Shown here one piece after another: positions 17,027 through 25,331 of a DNA stretch of 64,000 nucleotides (the first letter of the stretch is position 1; each line of letters begins with the position of its first letter). The position numbers and the translations under genes are program-made. Origin of the DNA: Blastochloris viridis (GTDB taxonomy: Bacteria > Pseudomonadota > Alphaproteobacteria > Rhizobiales > Xanthobacteraceae); the NCBI RefSeq assembly GCF_001402875.1, contig NZ_CP012946.1, positions 2,892,001-2,956,000 of the forward strand. Direction: 5' to 3'. The notes below the pieces were generated by a model, which saw nothing but the letters and a program-made list of their open reading frames with translations, was not told where the DNA came from and made no database searches.

Positions 17027-18526
17027 CTACTTCAACCCCAACCTTGGCCAGATCGCATCCACCACCGCCTCGACGTCGGAGGACATGCCCAGCACCTTGC
17101 CGAACTCGCGCTCGGTCTCGGTGCCGATCTTGGTGGTGGCATCGATGCCGAGCTTGCCACCTAATCCCGCCTTGGGGGAGGCGAAGTCGAGGTAATCGAT
17201 CGGGGTGTCGGTGAGCACCAGCAGGTCGCGCGAGGCGTCGGCGCGCGTTGCCACCGCCCACATCACATCCGACCACTGGCGCGCCTTGATGTCGGCGTCG
17301 ACCGCGATGATCAGCTTGGTCATGGTGAACTGCGGCAGCACGCTCCACAGCGCCATCATCAGCCGCCGGGCGTGGCCGGGGTAGGACTTTTTGAACGACA
17401 CCACCGCGATGCGGTAGGAGCACGCCTCCGGCGGCAGCCAGACGTCGACGATCTCCGGGAACTGCCGCTTCACCACCGGAATGAACATCTCGTTCATCGC
17501 CGCGCCCATCACCGCGGGCTCGTCGGGGGCGCGGCCGGTGAAGGTCGACAGGTACAGCGGCTTCGACTTGCGGGTGATGGCGGTGACCCGCATCACCGGG
17601 AACGGCTCGACCGAGTTGTAATAGCCGGTGTGGTCGCCGTAGGGGCCCTCCGGCGCGGTCTCGGTGGCGGACACCATGCCCTCGATCACGATTTCGGCAT
17701 CGGCCGGCACCATCAGCGGCACGGTGGTGGCCTTGGCGAGCCGCGGCCGTTCGCCGCGGACGAGGCCGGCGAAGGTGAGTTCCGACACGTTCTCCGGCAG
17801 CGGCATCACCGCCGACAGCATGGTGGCGGGGTCGGTGCCGATGGCGATCGCCACCGGCATGTCCTGGCCGATGGCCTGCCAGCGGCGGAAATGCTGGGCG
17901 CCGCCGCGCATCGCCAGCCAGCGCATGATCAGCCGATCCGGCCCCAGCATCTGGATGCGATAGACCCCGACATTGGCGTGGTTGGCGTCGAGCTGGCCGG
18001 GCGGGCAGGTGATCACCAACGGCCAGGTGATCAGCGGCGCCGGCTCGTCGGGCCAGCAGGTTTGCACCGGCAGCCGGGTGAGGTCGATGTCCTTGCCGGT
18101 GAGGATCACCTCCTGCACCGGCGCCGAGGAGGTCTCGGCCGGGCGGGTGCGCAGCGCGGCACGGGCCAGCGGCAGGCGGTCGAGAAGGTCGCGCAGCGAC
18201 TGCGGCGGCGAGGGGCTGCGCAGCTCGGCCAACGCATCGCCCAGCGGCGCCAGCTGATCGGGGGTGATGCCGAACCCCAGCGCCACCCGCTCCACCGTGC
18301 CGAACACGTTGGTGACCAAGGGAATATCGGACACCGTGCCGTCGGGCAGCAGCGGCTTTTCGAACACCAGCGCCGGCCCGCCCTTCTCGATCACCCGGCG
18401 GTGGATTTCGGTGATGGCGTGGACGGTCGAGACCGGCTCCTTGATGCGGTGGAGCTGGCCCTTGCCTTCCAGGAACGTCAGGAATGCGGGCAGGTCGCGG
18501 AACGCGGGCAGGCTGCGGACGGGCAC
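17027..18526 (-). CDS. ubiD: UbiD-family prenylated-FMN decarboxylase
   Basis: Protein of 499 residues, typical for UbiD, which decarboxylates 4-hydroxy-3-polyprenylbenzoate in ubiquinone synthesis using prenylated FMN made by UbiX. Visible hallmarks are HANVGVYRIQMLGPDRLIMR near the cofactor site, GTDPATMLSAVMPLPENVSE, and the active-site stretch TAPEGPYGDHTGYYNSVEPF holding the catalytic glutamate. The start is GTG at 18526; no better ATG lies upstream. It is divergent from ubiT-ubiU-ubiV, which makes ubiquinone biosynthesis the likely role rather than decarboxylation of other aromatic acids, a function of some paralogues. No ubiX is in the window. Confidence 0.92.
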   Translation of the reverse strand: MPVRSLPAFRDLPAFLTFLEGKGQLHRIKEPVSTVHAITEIHRRVIEKGGPALVFEKPLLPDGTVSDIPLVTNVFGTVERVALGFGITPDQLAPLGDALAELRSPSPPQSLRDLLDRLPLARAALRTRPAETSSAPVQEVILTGKDIDLTRLPVQTCWPDEPAPLITWPLVITCPPGQLDANHANVGVYRIQMLGPDRLIMRWLAMRGGAQHFRRWQAIGQDMPVAIAIGTDPATMLSAVMPLPENVSELTFAGLVRGERPRLAKATTVPLMVPADAEIVIEGMVSATETAPEGPYGDHTGYYNSVEPFPVMRVTAITRKSKPLYLSTFTGRAPDEPAVMGAAMNEMFIPVVKRQFPEIVDVWLPPEACSYRIAVVSFKKSYPGHARRLMMALWSVLPQFTMTKLIIAVDADIKARQWSDVMWAVATRADASRDLLVLTDTPIDYLDFASPKAGLGGKLGIDATTKIGTETEREFGKVLGMSSDVEAVVDAIWPRLGLK

Positions 18527-18908
18527 GGGTCACCCTCTCAATCGACGCAGCCCGGAGCGAGCGGCAATCGTCAATGACCTCCCGCCGTCCCGGCCGGTGC
18601 GCAGAGCCGGGACCGCTCGCAGGAAAATCGGCAAAACGCGTTCCTGGCAAACGATCCCAGGTCGCGCGGCATTGCCGCCTGCCCGGGATGACGAGAGCTG
18701 AGGCGCTCGCCGCGGTCATCTCAAAGAGCCGCGGACCGCCTGTTCTCTGTGCCGGGGTATTAGGCCGCGCCTTCGGGATTGGCAACCGGCCCGGTTCGGG
18801 TAAAACCGGACCCCCCGGAAAATCCCTTAATGGCGGAGGGGGATTGATCTGTGCCAAACCGCGCGCTGCCGTTTGCGGGTAAAGCCCCCCCACCCGCCAA
18901 CCACCCAT
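18527..18908. promoter_or_regulatory. Divergent ubiD/ubiT control region with an FNR-like half site
   Basis: About 380 bases between the two ubiquinone units. Near the ubiT side, 18844-18857 reads TTGATCTGTGCCAA: the left half matches the FNR/FixK consensus TTGAT-N4-ATCAA exactly and the right half in three of five positions. Oxygen-responsive control would suit anaerobic ubiquinone genes, but a single degenerate site is weak evidence. The ubiD side contains inverted-repeat sequence of the dispersed kind (CCGTCCCGGC, GCCGGGAC, CCCGGGATGACG) and no clear gene. Confidence 0.4.
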
Positions 18909-18920
18909 GTGACAACGCCC

Positions 18921-19478
18921 GTGACAGACCTGCCCGTTCTGCACCCTCTCGTCCGGCTGCTCGCGCGGCCGCTGCCGCTGTCTCCCCTGGAGTGGGGCGC
19001 CGCGACCACCATGAAGCGCGTGTTTGCCCGCCACAGCCGCATGTTCGAGCGGCTGGGCGACAATGCACACAAAAGGTTCGGCATCGAGCCGACCGACCTG
19101 CCGTTCGCCTTCATCCTGACGCCGGACCCGGACGGTCCGCGCATCGAGGCGGTGCGCAGCCTGAAGGACCGCGTGGTCGACGCCCGCATTGCCGGGCCGT
19201 TCCTGGTGCTGCTCGACATGGTGCGCGGCCGGCTCGACGGCGACGCGCTGTTCTTCTCCCGCGACATCGTGGTGGAAGGCGACGTCGAGGCGGTGGTGGC
19301 GCTGCGCAATGCGCTGGATTCCGAGGCGGTCGACATCGTCGCCGAGACCGCCGAGGCCTTCGGCCCGGCGTCCGGCCTCGTCACGCAGAGCGTCGACATG
19401 GCCGAGCGTTTCGCCCGCACCTTCCTGGTCGCCAGCTCGTCCCAGCCGGCGACGCCCCCCCGGGAGAGCACGCCATGA
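18921..19478 (+). CDS. ubiT: Anaerobic ubiquinone biosynthesis accessory factor UbiT (SCP2 domain)
   Basis: Protein of about 185 residues with an SCP2 lipid-binding domain, needed with UbiU and UbiV for ubiquinone synthesis without oxygen. Supporting segments are LPLSPLEWGAATTMKRVFAR, DLPFAFILTPDPDGPRIEA, then DARIAGPFLVLLDMVRGRLD and GDALFFSRDIVVEGDVEAVV. The start is a GTG, at 18921 or four codons earlier at 18909; the region lacks a strong ribosome site. Its stop overlaps the ubiU ATG by four bases, so the pair is translationally coupled. Confidence 0.9.
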   Translation: MTDLPVLHPLVRLLARPLPLSPLEWGAATTMKRVFARHSRMFERLGDNAHKRFGIEPTDLPFAFILTPDPDGPRIEAVRSLKDRVVDARIAGPFLVLLDMVRGRLDGDALFFSRDIVVEGDVEAVVALRNALDSEAVDIVAETAEAFGPASGLVTQSVDMAERFARTFLVASSSQPATPPRESTP

Positions 19479-20473
19479 GGCCCGCCAAAGGATCGCTCGA
19501 ACTGGTCTGCCCCGCCGGTACCCCGGCGGCGCTGGACGCCGCCGTTGCCGCCGGTGCCGACACCGTCTATTGCGGCTTCAACGACGAGACCAACGCCCGC
19601 AACTTCCCGGGCCTTAACTTCTCGCGCGTCGAACTCGGCGAGAGCATCGCCCGTGCCCACGCCAGGGGCTGCAACGTTCTGGTGGCGATCAACACCTTCC
19701 CGCGCGCCGGCAATGTCGGGTTGTGGCACAGCGCCATCGCCGACGCCGAGGCCGCCGGTGCCGACGCGGTGATCTTGGCCGACATCGGCCTGCTCGCCCA
19801 CGCCCGCGAAAAGCACCCCGATCTGCGCCTCCATCTGTCGGTGCAGGCCGCCGCCGCCAATCCCGACGCCATCCAGTTCTACGTCAAGCAGTTCGACGTC
19901 GAGCGGGTGGTGCTGCCGCGCGTCGTCACCGTCGAGGAGATCGCCGCGATCCACCGCGAGATCGCCTGCGAGACCGAGGTGTTCGTGTTCGGCGGCCTGT
20001 GCGTGATGGCCGAGGGCCGCTGCCTGCTCTCCAGCTACGCCACCGGCAAGTCGCCCAACATGCACGGCGCCTGCTCGCCGGCTGGCGCCATCTCCTACAC
20101 CGAGGAGGGGCCGAACTTCGTCTCCCGCCTCGGTGACTTCACCATCAACCGGGTGAAGAAGGGCGAGCCGGCCGCCTACCCGACGCTGTGCAAGGGCCGA
20201 TTCATGATCGACGGCAAGGCCAGCCACGTGTTCGAGGACCCGGCCAGCCTGGACGCCTCCCAGCTCTTGCCCGGCCTCAAGGCCGCCGGCGTCAAGGCGC
20301 TGAAGATCGAGGGCCGCCAGCGGAGCCGCGCCTATGCCGACGCGGTGGTGAAGGCGTTCCGGGCGGCGGTCGACTCGCTCGACCGCGGCCTGGAAATCCG
20401 TGCCGGCGCGCTCGCCGCGCTCACCGAGGGCGGCGCCACCACCGGCGGCGCCTATCGCAAGACGTGGCGGTGA
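19475..20473 (+). CDS. ubiU: UbiU, U32-family iron-sulfur protein of O2-independent ubiquinone hydroxylation
   Basis: Protein of 332 residues annotated in the peptidase U32 family. It forms a complex with UbiV that carries out ring hydroxylation without oxygen. It starts LELVCPAGTPAALDAAVAAG and has the U32 signature region around VFVFGGLCVMAEGRCLLSSY. Four cysteines at about 176, 183, 200 and 239 have the same spacing (7, 17, 39) as the [4Fe-4S] ligands of E. coli UbiU, which is strong support for the assignment over the tRNA-modifying U32 proteins. GGGAG precedes the ATG, which overlaps ubiT. Confidence 0.95.
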   Translation: MRPAKGSLELVCPAGTPAALDAAVAAGADTVYCGFNDETNARNFPGLNFSRVELGESIARAHARGCNVLVAINTFPRAGNVGLWHSAIADAEAAGADAVILADIGLLAHAREKHPDLRLHLSVQAAAANPDAIQFYVKQFDVERVVLPRVVTVEEIAAIHREIACETEVFVFGGLCVMAEGRCLLSSYATGKSPNMHGACSPAGAISYTEEGPNFVSRLGDFTINRVKKGEPAAYPTLCKGRFMIDGKASHVFEDPASLDASQLLPGLKAAGVKALKIEGRQRSRAYADAVVKAFRAAVDSLDRGLEIRAGALAALTEGGATTGGAYRKTWR

Positions 20474-20489
20474 GTGAGGCTTCGACATC

Positions 20490-21410
20490 ATGAGCACCAA
20501 TCAAATGAAGCTGGTCCTCGGGCCGGTGCTGTTCAATTGGCCGAACGACATCTGGAGCGACTTCTACGCCCGCGTCGCCGACGAGATGCCGGTCGAGCGC
20601 GTCTACATCGGCGAAGTGGTGTGCTCCAAGCGCGAGCCGTTCCGCGAGCAGGCGATGGGGGACGCCGTCGAGCGCCTGCAGCGCGGCGGCAAGGAGGTCG
20701 TGGTGTCGTCGCTGGCGCTGGTGACGCTGCCGCGCGAGCGCCACAAGGTGTTCGCCACCGCCCAGGACTGGCCGGGCCTGGTCGAGGCCAACGACGTCAC
20801 CGCCGTCGCGGCGCTGGCGGGGCGGCCGTTCGCGGTCGGTCCGCTGGTCAACGTCTACAACGAGGGCACGCTCAAGGCGCTGGCGGGCTTCGGCGCCAAG
20901 ACGGTGTGCCTGCCGCCAGAGCTGCCGCTGACCTCGATCGCGGTGATCGCCACGGCCGCCGCCGGGCTCGGCGTCGAAACCGAGCTGTTCGCGTTCGGTC
21001 GGGTGCCGCTGGCGGTGTCGGCGCGCTGCTACCACGCCCGCATCCACGGCCTGCACAAGGACTCCTGCCAGTTCGTCTGCGCCCAGGACCTCGACGGCCT
21101 CAACGTCGACACCCTGGATGGCGAGAAGTTCCTCAGCGTCAACGGCATCCAGACCATGTCGCAGACCTATGCCGACTTCCTGGCCGACATCCCCGCGCTC
21201 AAGGCAGCCGGCGTCGACGCGCTGCGGCTGTCGCCGCATTCCTGCGACATGGTGGCGGTGGCGAAACTCTATCGCGCGGTGATGGACGGCGCCCACGACG
21301 GCGCGGAGGCGGCCGAGGCGCTGAAGGCGCTGATCGGCAATGCGCCGATCTCCAACGGCTTCCTGCACGCGGTGCCGGGCGCCCGCTTCCAGCTCAGGAC
21401 CCAGGCCTGA
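20490..21410 (+). CDS. ubiV: UbiV, partner iron-sulfur protein of UbiU
   Basis: Protein of 306 residues, second subunit of the UbiUV hydroxylase. Cysteines at about 45 (GEVVCSKR), 180 (SARC), 193 and 197 (DSCQFVC) correspond to the [4Fe-4S] ligands described for UbiV; the last three even share the E. coli numbering. The start KLVLGPVLFNWPNDIWSDFY is typical of UbiV. It follows ubiU by 16 bases and closes the ubiTUV unit, with a hairpin six bases after its stop. Confidence 0.95.
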   Translation: MSTNQMKLVLGPVLFNWPNDIWSDFYARVADEMPVERVYIGEVVCSKREPFREQAMGDAVERLQRGGKEVVVSSLALVTLPRERHKVFATAQDWPGLVEANDVTAVAALAGRPFAVGPLVNVYNEGTLKALAGFGAKTVCLPPELPLTSIAVIATAAAGLGVETELFAFGRVPLAVSARCYHARIHGLHKDSCQFVCAQDLDGLNVDTLDGEKFLSVNGIQTMSQTYADFLADIPALKAAGVDALRLSPHSCDMVAVAKLYRAVMDGAHDGAEAAEALKALIGNAPISNGFLHAVPGARFQLRTQA

Positions 21411-21415
21411 TCCGA

Positions 21416-21438
21416 GCTCCGGCCAATCGGGCCGGAGT
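21416..21438 (+). terminator. Hairpin after ubiV (9-bp arms, 5-base loop)
   Basis: GCTCCGGCC (21416-21424), loop AATCG, then GGCCGGAGT (21430-21438), starting six bases after the ubiV stop. There is no T-run, so it may be a processing or attenuating structure rather than a classic terminator. It belongs to a small family with related hairpins at 47662-47684 and 55738-55760. Confidence 0.55.
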
Positions 21439-21762
21439 TCCGTATTCGGGTCGCCGGCTCCCAATGGACGGGCCGCGTCCCGGCCATTTTTTGTCCGCCG
21501 CGGTGACAACCGGTCGAGGCGAGCTGACGCCGTGGCCGTCGCGACCGCCGCGTGCGCTTGAGCGTCCGCCAATCCGGCCGACCCGGCGAGCGGCGCTAAC
21601 CCTTTGAGTTATCGCGTCTCTTGCGCGACCGGCCTCCACTTTTGCCGAGAATGCGCTAGAGTTGCCGCTGCGGGTTTCGCCGCATGAAAATATGCGTCGG
21701 GTGCTCGAACCCACGCCGTGGCTCGCGCGACCAATCTGCGAGCGGACGACATCGGAGCTTGC

Positions 21763-22323
21763 ATGACGGCGAGTTCGGACGAGGCGCTCATCCTCAGGAT
21801 CGCCACAGGCGACCGGATGGCCATGCAGGTGCTGTTCGCGCGGCATCAGGTCAAGGTGTTCCGGTTCGTCGTGCGGCTGATCAGCGACGAAGCGGCGGCG
21901 GAGGACGTGATCAGCGAGGTGTTTCTCGACGTATGGCGGCACGCAGGCCGGTTCGAGGCGCGCTCCAGCGTGTCGACCTGGCTGCTCGCGATTGCCCGGA
22001 ACAAGGCCTACTCGGTGCTCCGACGCCCCAGAAGCGAACAGCTCGCCGACGACAAGGCCGAATCCATCGTCGATACCGTCGACGATCCCGAAATCATTGC
22101 CCAGAAGAGGGACAAGAGCGGTCTCATCCGTGAGTGTATCCAGCGGTTGTCGGTGGATCATCGCGACGTGATCGATCTGGTCTATTACCACGAGAAGTCT
22201 ATCGAGGAGGTCGCCGAGATCGTCGGCATTCCGGAGAACACCGTCAAGACGCGCATGTTCTACGCGCGCAGGAAACTCTCCGAGATGCTGCAGGCGGCTG
22301 GGGTCGACAGGGGGTGGCCATGA
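21763..22323 (+). CDS. ECF-type RNA polymerase sigma factor
   Basis: Sigma-70 family factor of 186 residues. Region 2 covers LFARHQVKVFRFVVRLISDE through EVFLDVWRHAGRFEARS, and region 4 covers LSVDHRDVIDLVYYHEKSIE through IPENTVKTRMFYARRKL with its helix-turn-helix. The ATG at 21763 is chosen over a GTG at 21718 because the sequence after it begins like other ECF factors. The stop overlaps the ATG of the anti-sigma gene (ATGA). The stimulus is unknown; no ECF-type promoter repeat was identified upstream. Confidence 0.92.
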   Translation: MTASSDEALILRIATGDRMAMQVLFARHQVKVFRFVVRLISDEAAAEDVISEVFLDVWRHAGRFEARSSVSTWLLAIARNKAYSVLRRPRSEQLADDKAESIVDTVDDPEIIAQKRDKSGLIRECIQRLSVDHRDVIDLVYYHEKSIEEVAEIVGIPENTVKTRMFYARRKLSEMLQAAGVDRGWP

Positions 22324-22985
22324 CCGAGAACCAGAACGAGCGCGTCATCGACGAATTGCTGCCGTGGTATGCCACCGGGCGGCTGGCGCCGGCCGATGCC
22401 GCCCAGGTCGACGTCGCCCTCGCCGCCGACCCCGCGCTCGGCCGCCGGCTCGACCTCGTCCGCGACGAGCTGGCCGAGACCATCCGCGTCAACGAGCAAC
22501 TGGGGGCGCCCTCCCCCCATGTCATCGAGCGGCTGTTCGCCAAGATCGACGCCGAGCCGCGCGCGATCGTCGTCAGCCCGGGCGGGCTGACCGCCCGGCT
22601 GTCGGAGTGGCTGTCGCGCCGCGCGCCGCGCACGCTGGCGCTGGCCACCGTCGCCGGACTGGTTGTCGTGCTGGCCCAGGCCGGCATCATCGTCGCGCAG
22701 CTGATCGGCGAGACGGCTCCGACCTTCACCACCGCCTCCTTCACCACGGCCGATCGGCCCGCCGGCACCTTCGTGCTGGTCGGCTTCGCCGACACCGCCA
22801 CCGCCGGCAAGATGCTGGAATTCCTCAAGGCCAACAACGCCGTCATCGTCGACGGCCCGCGTGCCGGCGGCCTGTTCAAGCTCAAGGTGTCGGCCGAGAC
22901 GCTGCCGCGCGAGGAGGCCGACCGCATCGCCCAGCGCCTGCGCGCCGACGGCGCGCTGGTCCGGCTGGCAGCGCCGACGCAGTGA
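22320..22985 (+). CDS. Single-pass membrane anti-sigma factor
   Basis: Protein of 221 residues translationally coupled to the upstream ECF sigma gene. An N-terminal cytoplasmic part (residues 1-100) is followed by one membrane helix at about 104-129 and a periplasmic part of about 90 residues. The N-terminal part begins with ERVIDELLPWYATGRLAPAD, as expected for an anti-sigma domain, but the whole protein contains no cysteine, so it is not a zinc-binding (ZAS) type. The extracytoplasmic part, with FVLVGFADTATAGKMLEFLK, resembles the ferredoxin-like ends of similar anti-sigma factors. Confidence 0.85.
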   Translation: MTENQNERVIDELLPWYATGRLAPADAAQVDVALAADPALGRRLDLVRDELAETIRVNEQLGAPSPHVIERLFAKIDAEPRAIVVSPGGLTARLSEWLSRRAPRTLALATVAGLVVVLAQAGIIVAQLIGETAPTFTTASFTTADRPAGTFVLVGFADTATAGKMLEFLKANNAVIVDGPRAGGLFKLKVSAETLPREEADRIAQRLRADGALVRLAAPTQ

Positions 22986-23061
22986 TCCAACGGCCGCGCC
23001 CCATAAGCCCGTGATGCGCGGGGAATGCGCGGCGGCCGGCGTGGCGGCGACGGGCATTTAT

Positions 23062-23185
23062 GTCGCGGATCATGGATCCTCGGGTCTCGGCAAAGCCTCG
23101 CCCGAGGATGACGGGTTGAGGGTCCCTCGCCCGCGGACGACGTGTTGAGGTTGGCGCGCTGGGCTCGCCCGAGGATGACGCGTCG
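23062..23185. repeat. Intergenic repeat cluster (GATGACG units)
   Basis: The gap between the anti-sigma and ybaK genes carries TCGCGGATCATGG (23063-23075, also at 16958) and several short units of the form CTCGCCCGAGGATGACG, with related CCCGCGGACGACG. They have the look of dispersed noncoding repeats common in this order of bacteria. No gene or RNA is evident here. Confidence 0.5.
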
Positions 23186-23296
23186 AGGGGGAGCGCTGGG
23201 CTCGACCTGTCGTCGCCGCGACACCGATCGGCGCGGCGATACAGGTGCGGGCGGCACCGGCTATGCTACGGACCGTCGGACTTGCGGGAGGACGTC

Positions 23297-23767
23297 ATGG
23301 CCAAGGGCACGCCGGCCACGGTGGCGCTGGAGACGGCGAGCGAGCCGTTCACGCTGCACGAGTACGCCTACGATCCCAACGCCGACCGCATCGGGATGCA
23401 GGCGGCCGAGGCGCTTGGCATGCCGCCGGCACAGCTGCTCAAGACGCTGATGGTCGAGATCGGCAGCAAACCGGCGGTGGCCATCATCGCCTCCGACAGG
23501 ACAGTGAACCTCAAGAAGCTCGCCGCCGCCGCCAAGGTGAAGGAGGCGGCGATGATGGCGCCGACCAAAGCCGAGCGGCTGACCGGCTACCACGTCGGCG
23601 GCATCTCCCCGCTCGGCCAGAAGAAGCGGGTGCCGGCGTTTCTTGACGCCGCGGCGATGGCGCATGCCACCGTGCTGGTCAATGGCGGCCGCCGCGGCCT
23701 GCAGATCGAGATCTCGCCCGCCCGCCTCGCCGCGCTGATCGGGGCTGTGGTGGTGGAGTTGGGGTGA
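23297..23767 (+). CDS. ybaK: Cys-tRNA deacylase, YbaK/EbsC family
   Basis: Protein of 156 residues that hydrolyses mischarged Cys-tRNA(Pro), acting in trans on tRNA. Family marks are TLHEYAYDPNADRIGMQAAE, LLKTLMVEI, VNLKKLAAAAKVKEAAMM and the conserved YHVGGISPLGQKKRVPAFLD with the active-site lysine region. GGGAGGA sits nine bases upstream of the ATG. The gene ends three bases before the convergent parE stop. Confidence 0.95.
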   Translation: MAKGTPATVALETASEPFTLHEYAYDPNADRIGMQAAEALGMPPAQLLKTLMVEIGSKPAVAIIASDRTVNLKKLAAAAKVKEAAMMAPTKAERLTGYHVGGISPLGQKKRVPAFLDAAAMAHATVLVNGGRRGLQIEISPARLAALIGAVVVELG

Positions 23768-23770
23768 TAT

Positions 23771-24067
23771 TCAACGAGTGTCGTCGGGCCCGATGTCGCG
23801 ATAACCGCTGAGCACCCGAACCAGTTCGATGCCAGACCGCTGCGGCCGATAGAACAGCACGTAATTTCCGACCGGAAAGCTGCGGAGGTCAGCGGCCAGT
23901 TCCGGTCGGGCGCGGCCGGCGAATGGATTTTCGCTCAGCATTGCCAATGCACGTTCGATACGTTCAAGCAGGCGATCGGCGGCTGTTTCGCTGTCGCCTG
24001 CGACGTAGCTCCACGCCTCGATCAGGTCGAGCCGGGCACGCGGACGGCGAACAACGGCGTGTGACAT
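23771..24067 (-). CDS. parE: ParE/RelE-superfamily toxin
   Basis: Toxin of 98 residues from a type II module. Conserved parts are RRPRARLDLIEAWSYVAGDS, AADRLLERIERALAMLSENP, then GRARPELAADLRSFPVGNYV and LFYRPQRSGIELVRVLSGYRD. The RSFPVGNYVLFY pattern points to ParE (DNA gyrase inhibitor) rather than RelE. It lies three bases after its antitoxin gene, so the two are cotranscribed. Confidence 0.9.
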   Translation of the reverse strand: MSHAVVRRPRARLDLIEAWSYVAGDSETAADRLLERIERALAMLSENPFAGRARPELAADLRSFPVGNYVLFYRPQRSGIELVRVLSGYRDIGPDDTR

Positions 24068-24070
24068 CGG

Positions 24071-24331
24071 CTAATCGCGAGGCTGCGCCCGCTGTCGCCG
24101 CGCCGCGGCCTTGATCTCGGCCATGTCGAGCGGAGCGGCTGGCCCGCTGTCGAGCCCGGCGGCAATATCAGCACGGAGTGCGCCGAGCTTGGCTTGGCGC
24201 AGCTGCTCACGCTCCTCGAGCAGCCGCAGCGCATCGCGCACCACCTCGCTGGCGGAGGCATAGCGCCCGCTGTCCACCAAACCGCGGACCAGTCCTTCGA
24301 AGTGTTCGCCAAGGGTGTAACTGGACGGCAT
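24071..24331 (-). CDS. parD: ParD-type antitoxin
   Basis: Antitoxin of 86 residues with an N-terminal ribbon-helix-helix DNA-binding part (YTLGEHFEGLVRGLVDSGRY, ASASEVVRDALRLLEEREQL) and a disordered toxin-binding tail. Antitoxin-first order and the three-base gap to parE fit a self-regulating ParDE module. Maintenance of the segment or stress response is the usual inferred role. Confidence 0.9.
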   Translation of the reverse strand: MPSSYTLGEHFEGLVRGLVDSGRYASASEVVRDALRLLEEREQLRQAKLGALRADIAAGLDSGPAAPLDMAEIKAAARRQRAQPRD

Positions 24332-24370
24332 GCTACAGAAATATCATTTCCTGATAGCGCCGCCAACGCC

Positions 24371-25051
24371 CTACCCCCTTGGCCGGTAGCCGTACCAGCG
24401 CGCCAGCAGGTCGGGCGGGGCGCCGGCCCAATAGAGAAACCGCAGCGACCACATCAGGAAAATCGTCCGCGCCACGCCGTGGCGCTGCCAGCGCCGGCCG
24501 GAGGTGGTGACCTTGGCCTTGAGGCAGGCCGGCCGGCCGATGCGCTTCAAGCGCTTCGACAGCGCGATGTCCTCCATCAGCGCGATGTCGGGCACGCCGC
24601 CGGCGGCGGCATAGGCGGCTTTGGTCATGAACATCGCCTGGTCGCCGGTGGCGATGCCGGTCAGGCGAGAGCGCAGGTTCATCATCGCCGCCACCACCGC
24701 GAGCACCGGATGGCCGCCGGCGATGGCGACGTCGAACCGCCCCCACGCCCGCGACGCCAGCGCCGCAGCGATCAGCCGGTCGGCGTCGTCCGGCAGCTCG
24801 GTGTCGGCGTGGAGGAACACCAGCGCCGTGCCGGCCGCCGCCACCGCCCCCGCCGCGAGCTGGGCGCCGCGGCCGCGCGGCGCAATGACGACACGGCTGG
24901 CGTACGGCCGGGCGGCCGCCACCGTGCCGTCGAGCGAGCCGCCGTCGACCACCACCAGTTCCGCCCCGCGCGCGAGGAAGGGCCGAAGCCGGAACAGCGC
25001 GGTGGCAATGCTGGTTTCTTCGTCCAAAACCGGCACGATGATCGACAGCAT
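24371..25051 (-). CDS. TIGR04283-type GT2 glycosyltransferase
   Basis: Family 2 glycosyltransferase of about 226 residues. It begins MLSIIVPVLDEETSIATAL, has the nucleotide-sugar contact VVDGGSLDGT and the metal-binding FLHADTELPDDADRL, and a late MEDIALSKRLKRIGRP. The start is taken at 25051, where the family normally begins; an ATG at 25069 would add six residues. The function of this class is not well defined. It is divergent from phaC. Confidence 0.87.
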   Translation of the reverse strand: MLSIIVPVLDEETSIATALFRLRPFLARGAELVVVDGGSLDGTVAAARPYASRVVIAPRGRGAQLAAGAVAAAGTALVFLHADTELPDDADRLIAAALASRAWGRFDVAIAGGHPVLAVVAAMMNLRSRLTGIATGDQAMFMTKAAYAAAGGVPDIALMEDIALSKRLKRIGRPACLKAKVTTSGRRWQRHGVARTIFLMWSLRFLYWAGAPPDLLARWYGYRPRG

Positions 25052-25129
25052 CGAAGCGTTTCCGTTCATCCCGGTCGCGGAAACTACGGTTTCGACCGAA
25101 CCCCGCGCTCCGTTATAGGGTTCCCTCAT

Positions 25130-25144
25130 GATCACGTCGTGATC
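25130..25144. promoter_or_regulatory. Perfect 7+1+7 palindrome between glycosyltransferase and phaC
   Basis: GATCACGTCGTGATC is a perfect palindrome around a central T, in the divergent control region 79 bases upstream of the glycosyltransferase start and 188 bases upstream of phaC. Its symmetry suits a dimeric regulator; which one is unknown. Confidence 0.35.
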
Positions 25145-25331
25145 GTGACAACAAATCCGCCGAGAACTCCTTGATCGGAAGGGTTTTTCCGCCGAGCCGA
25201 CGAAACGCCGAGCCGATCGGCCAGATTTCGCATTCGACCATGGCCGCCCGGGCGCCGGCTCGACTTCGCCATGCGCCGGCGACCGGCGCGGCCCGGGACG
25301 AATTGCGGCGAACAGGCTTCGGAGAGTCGAC

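Noticed and set aside
21690-21730. A TCGAACCC-like string suggesting a tRNA T-arm
   Set aside because: No acceptor, D or anticodon stems can be built around it. No tRNA or rRNA gene was found in the window.
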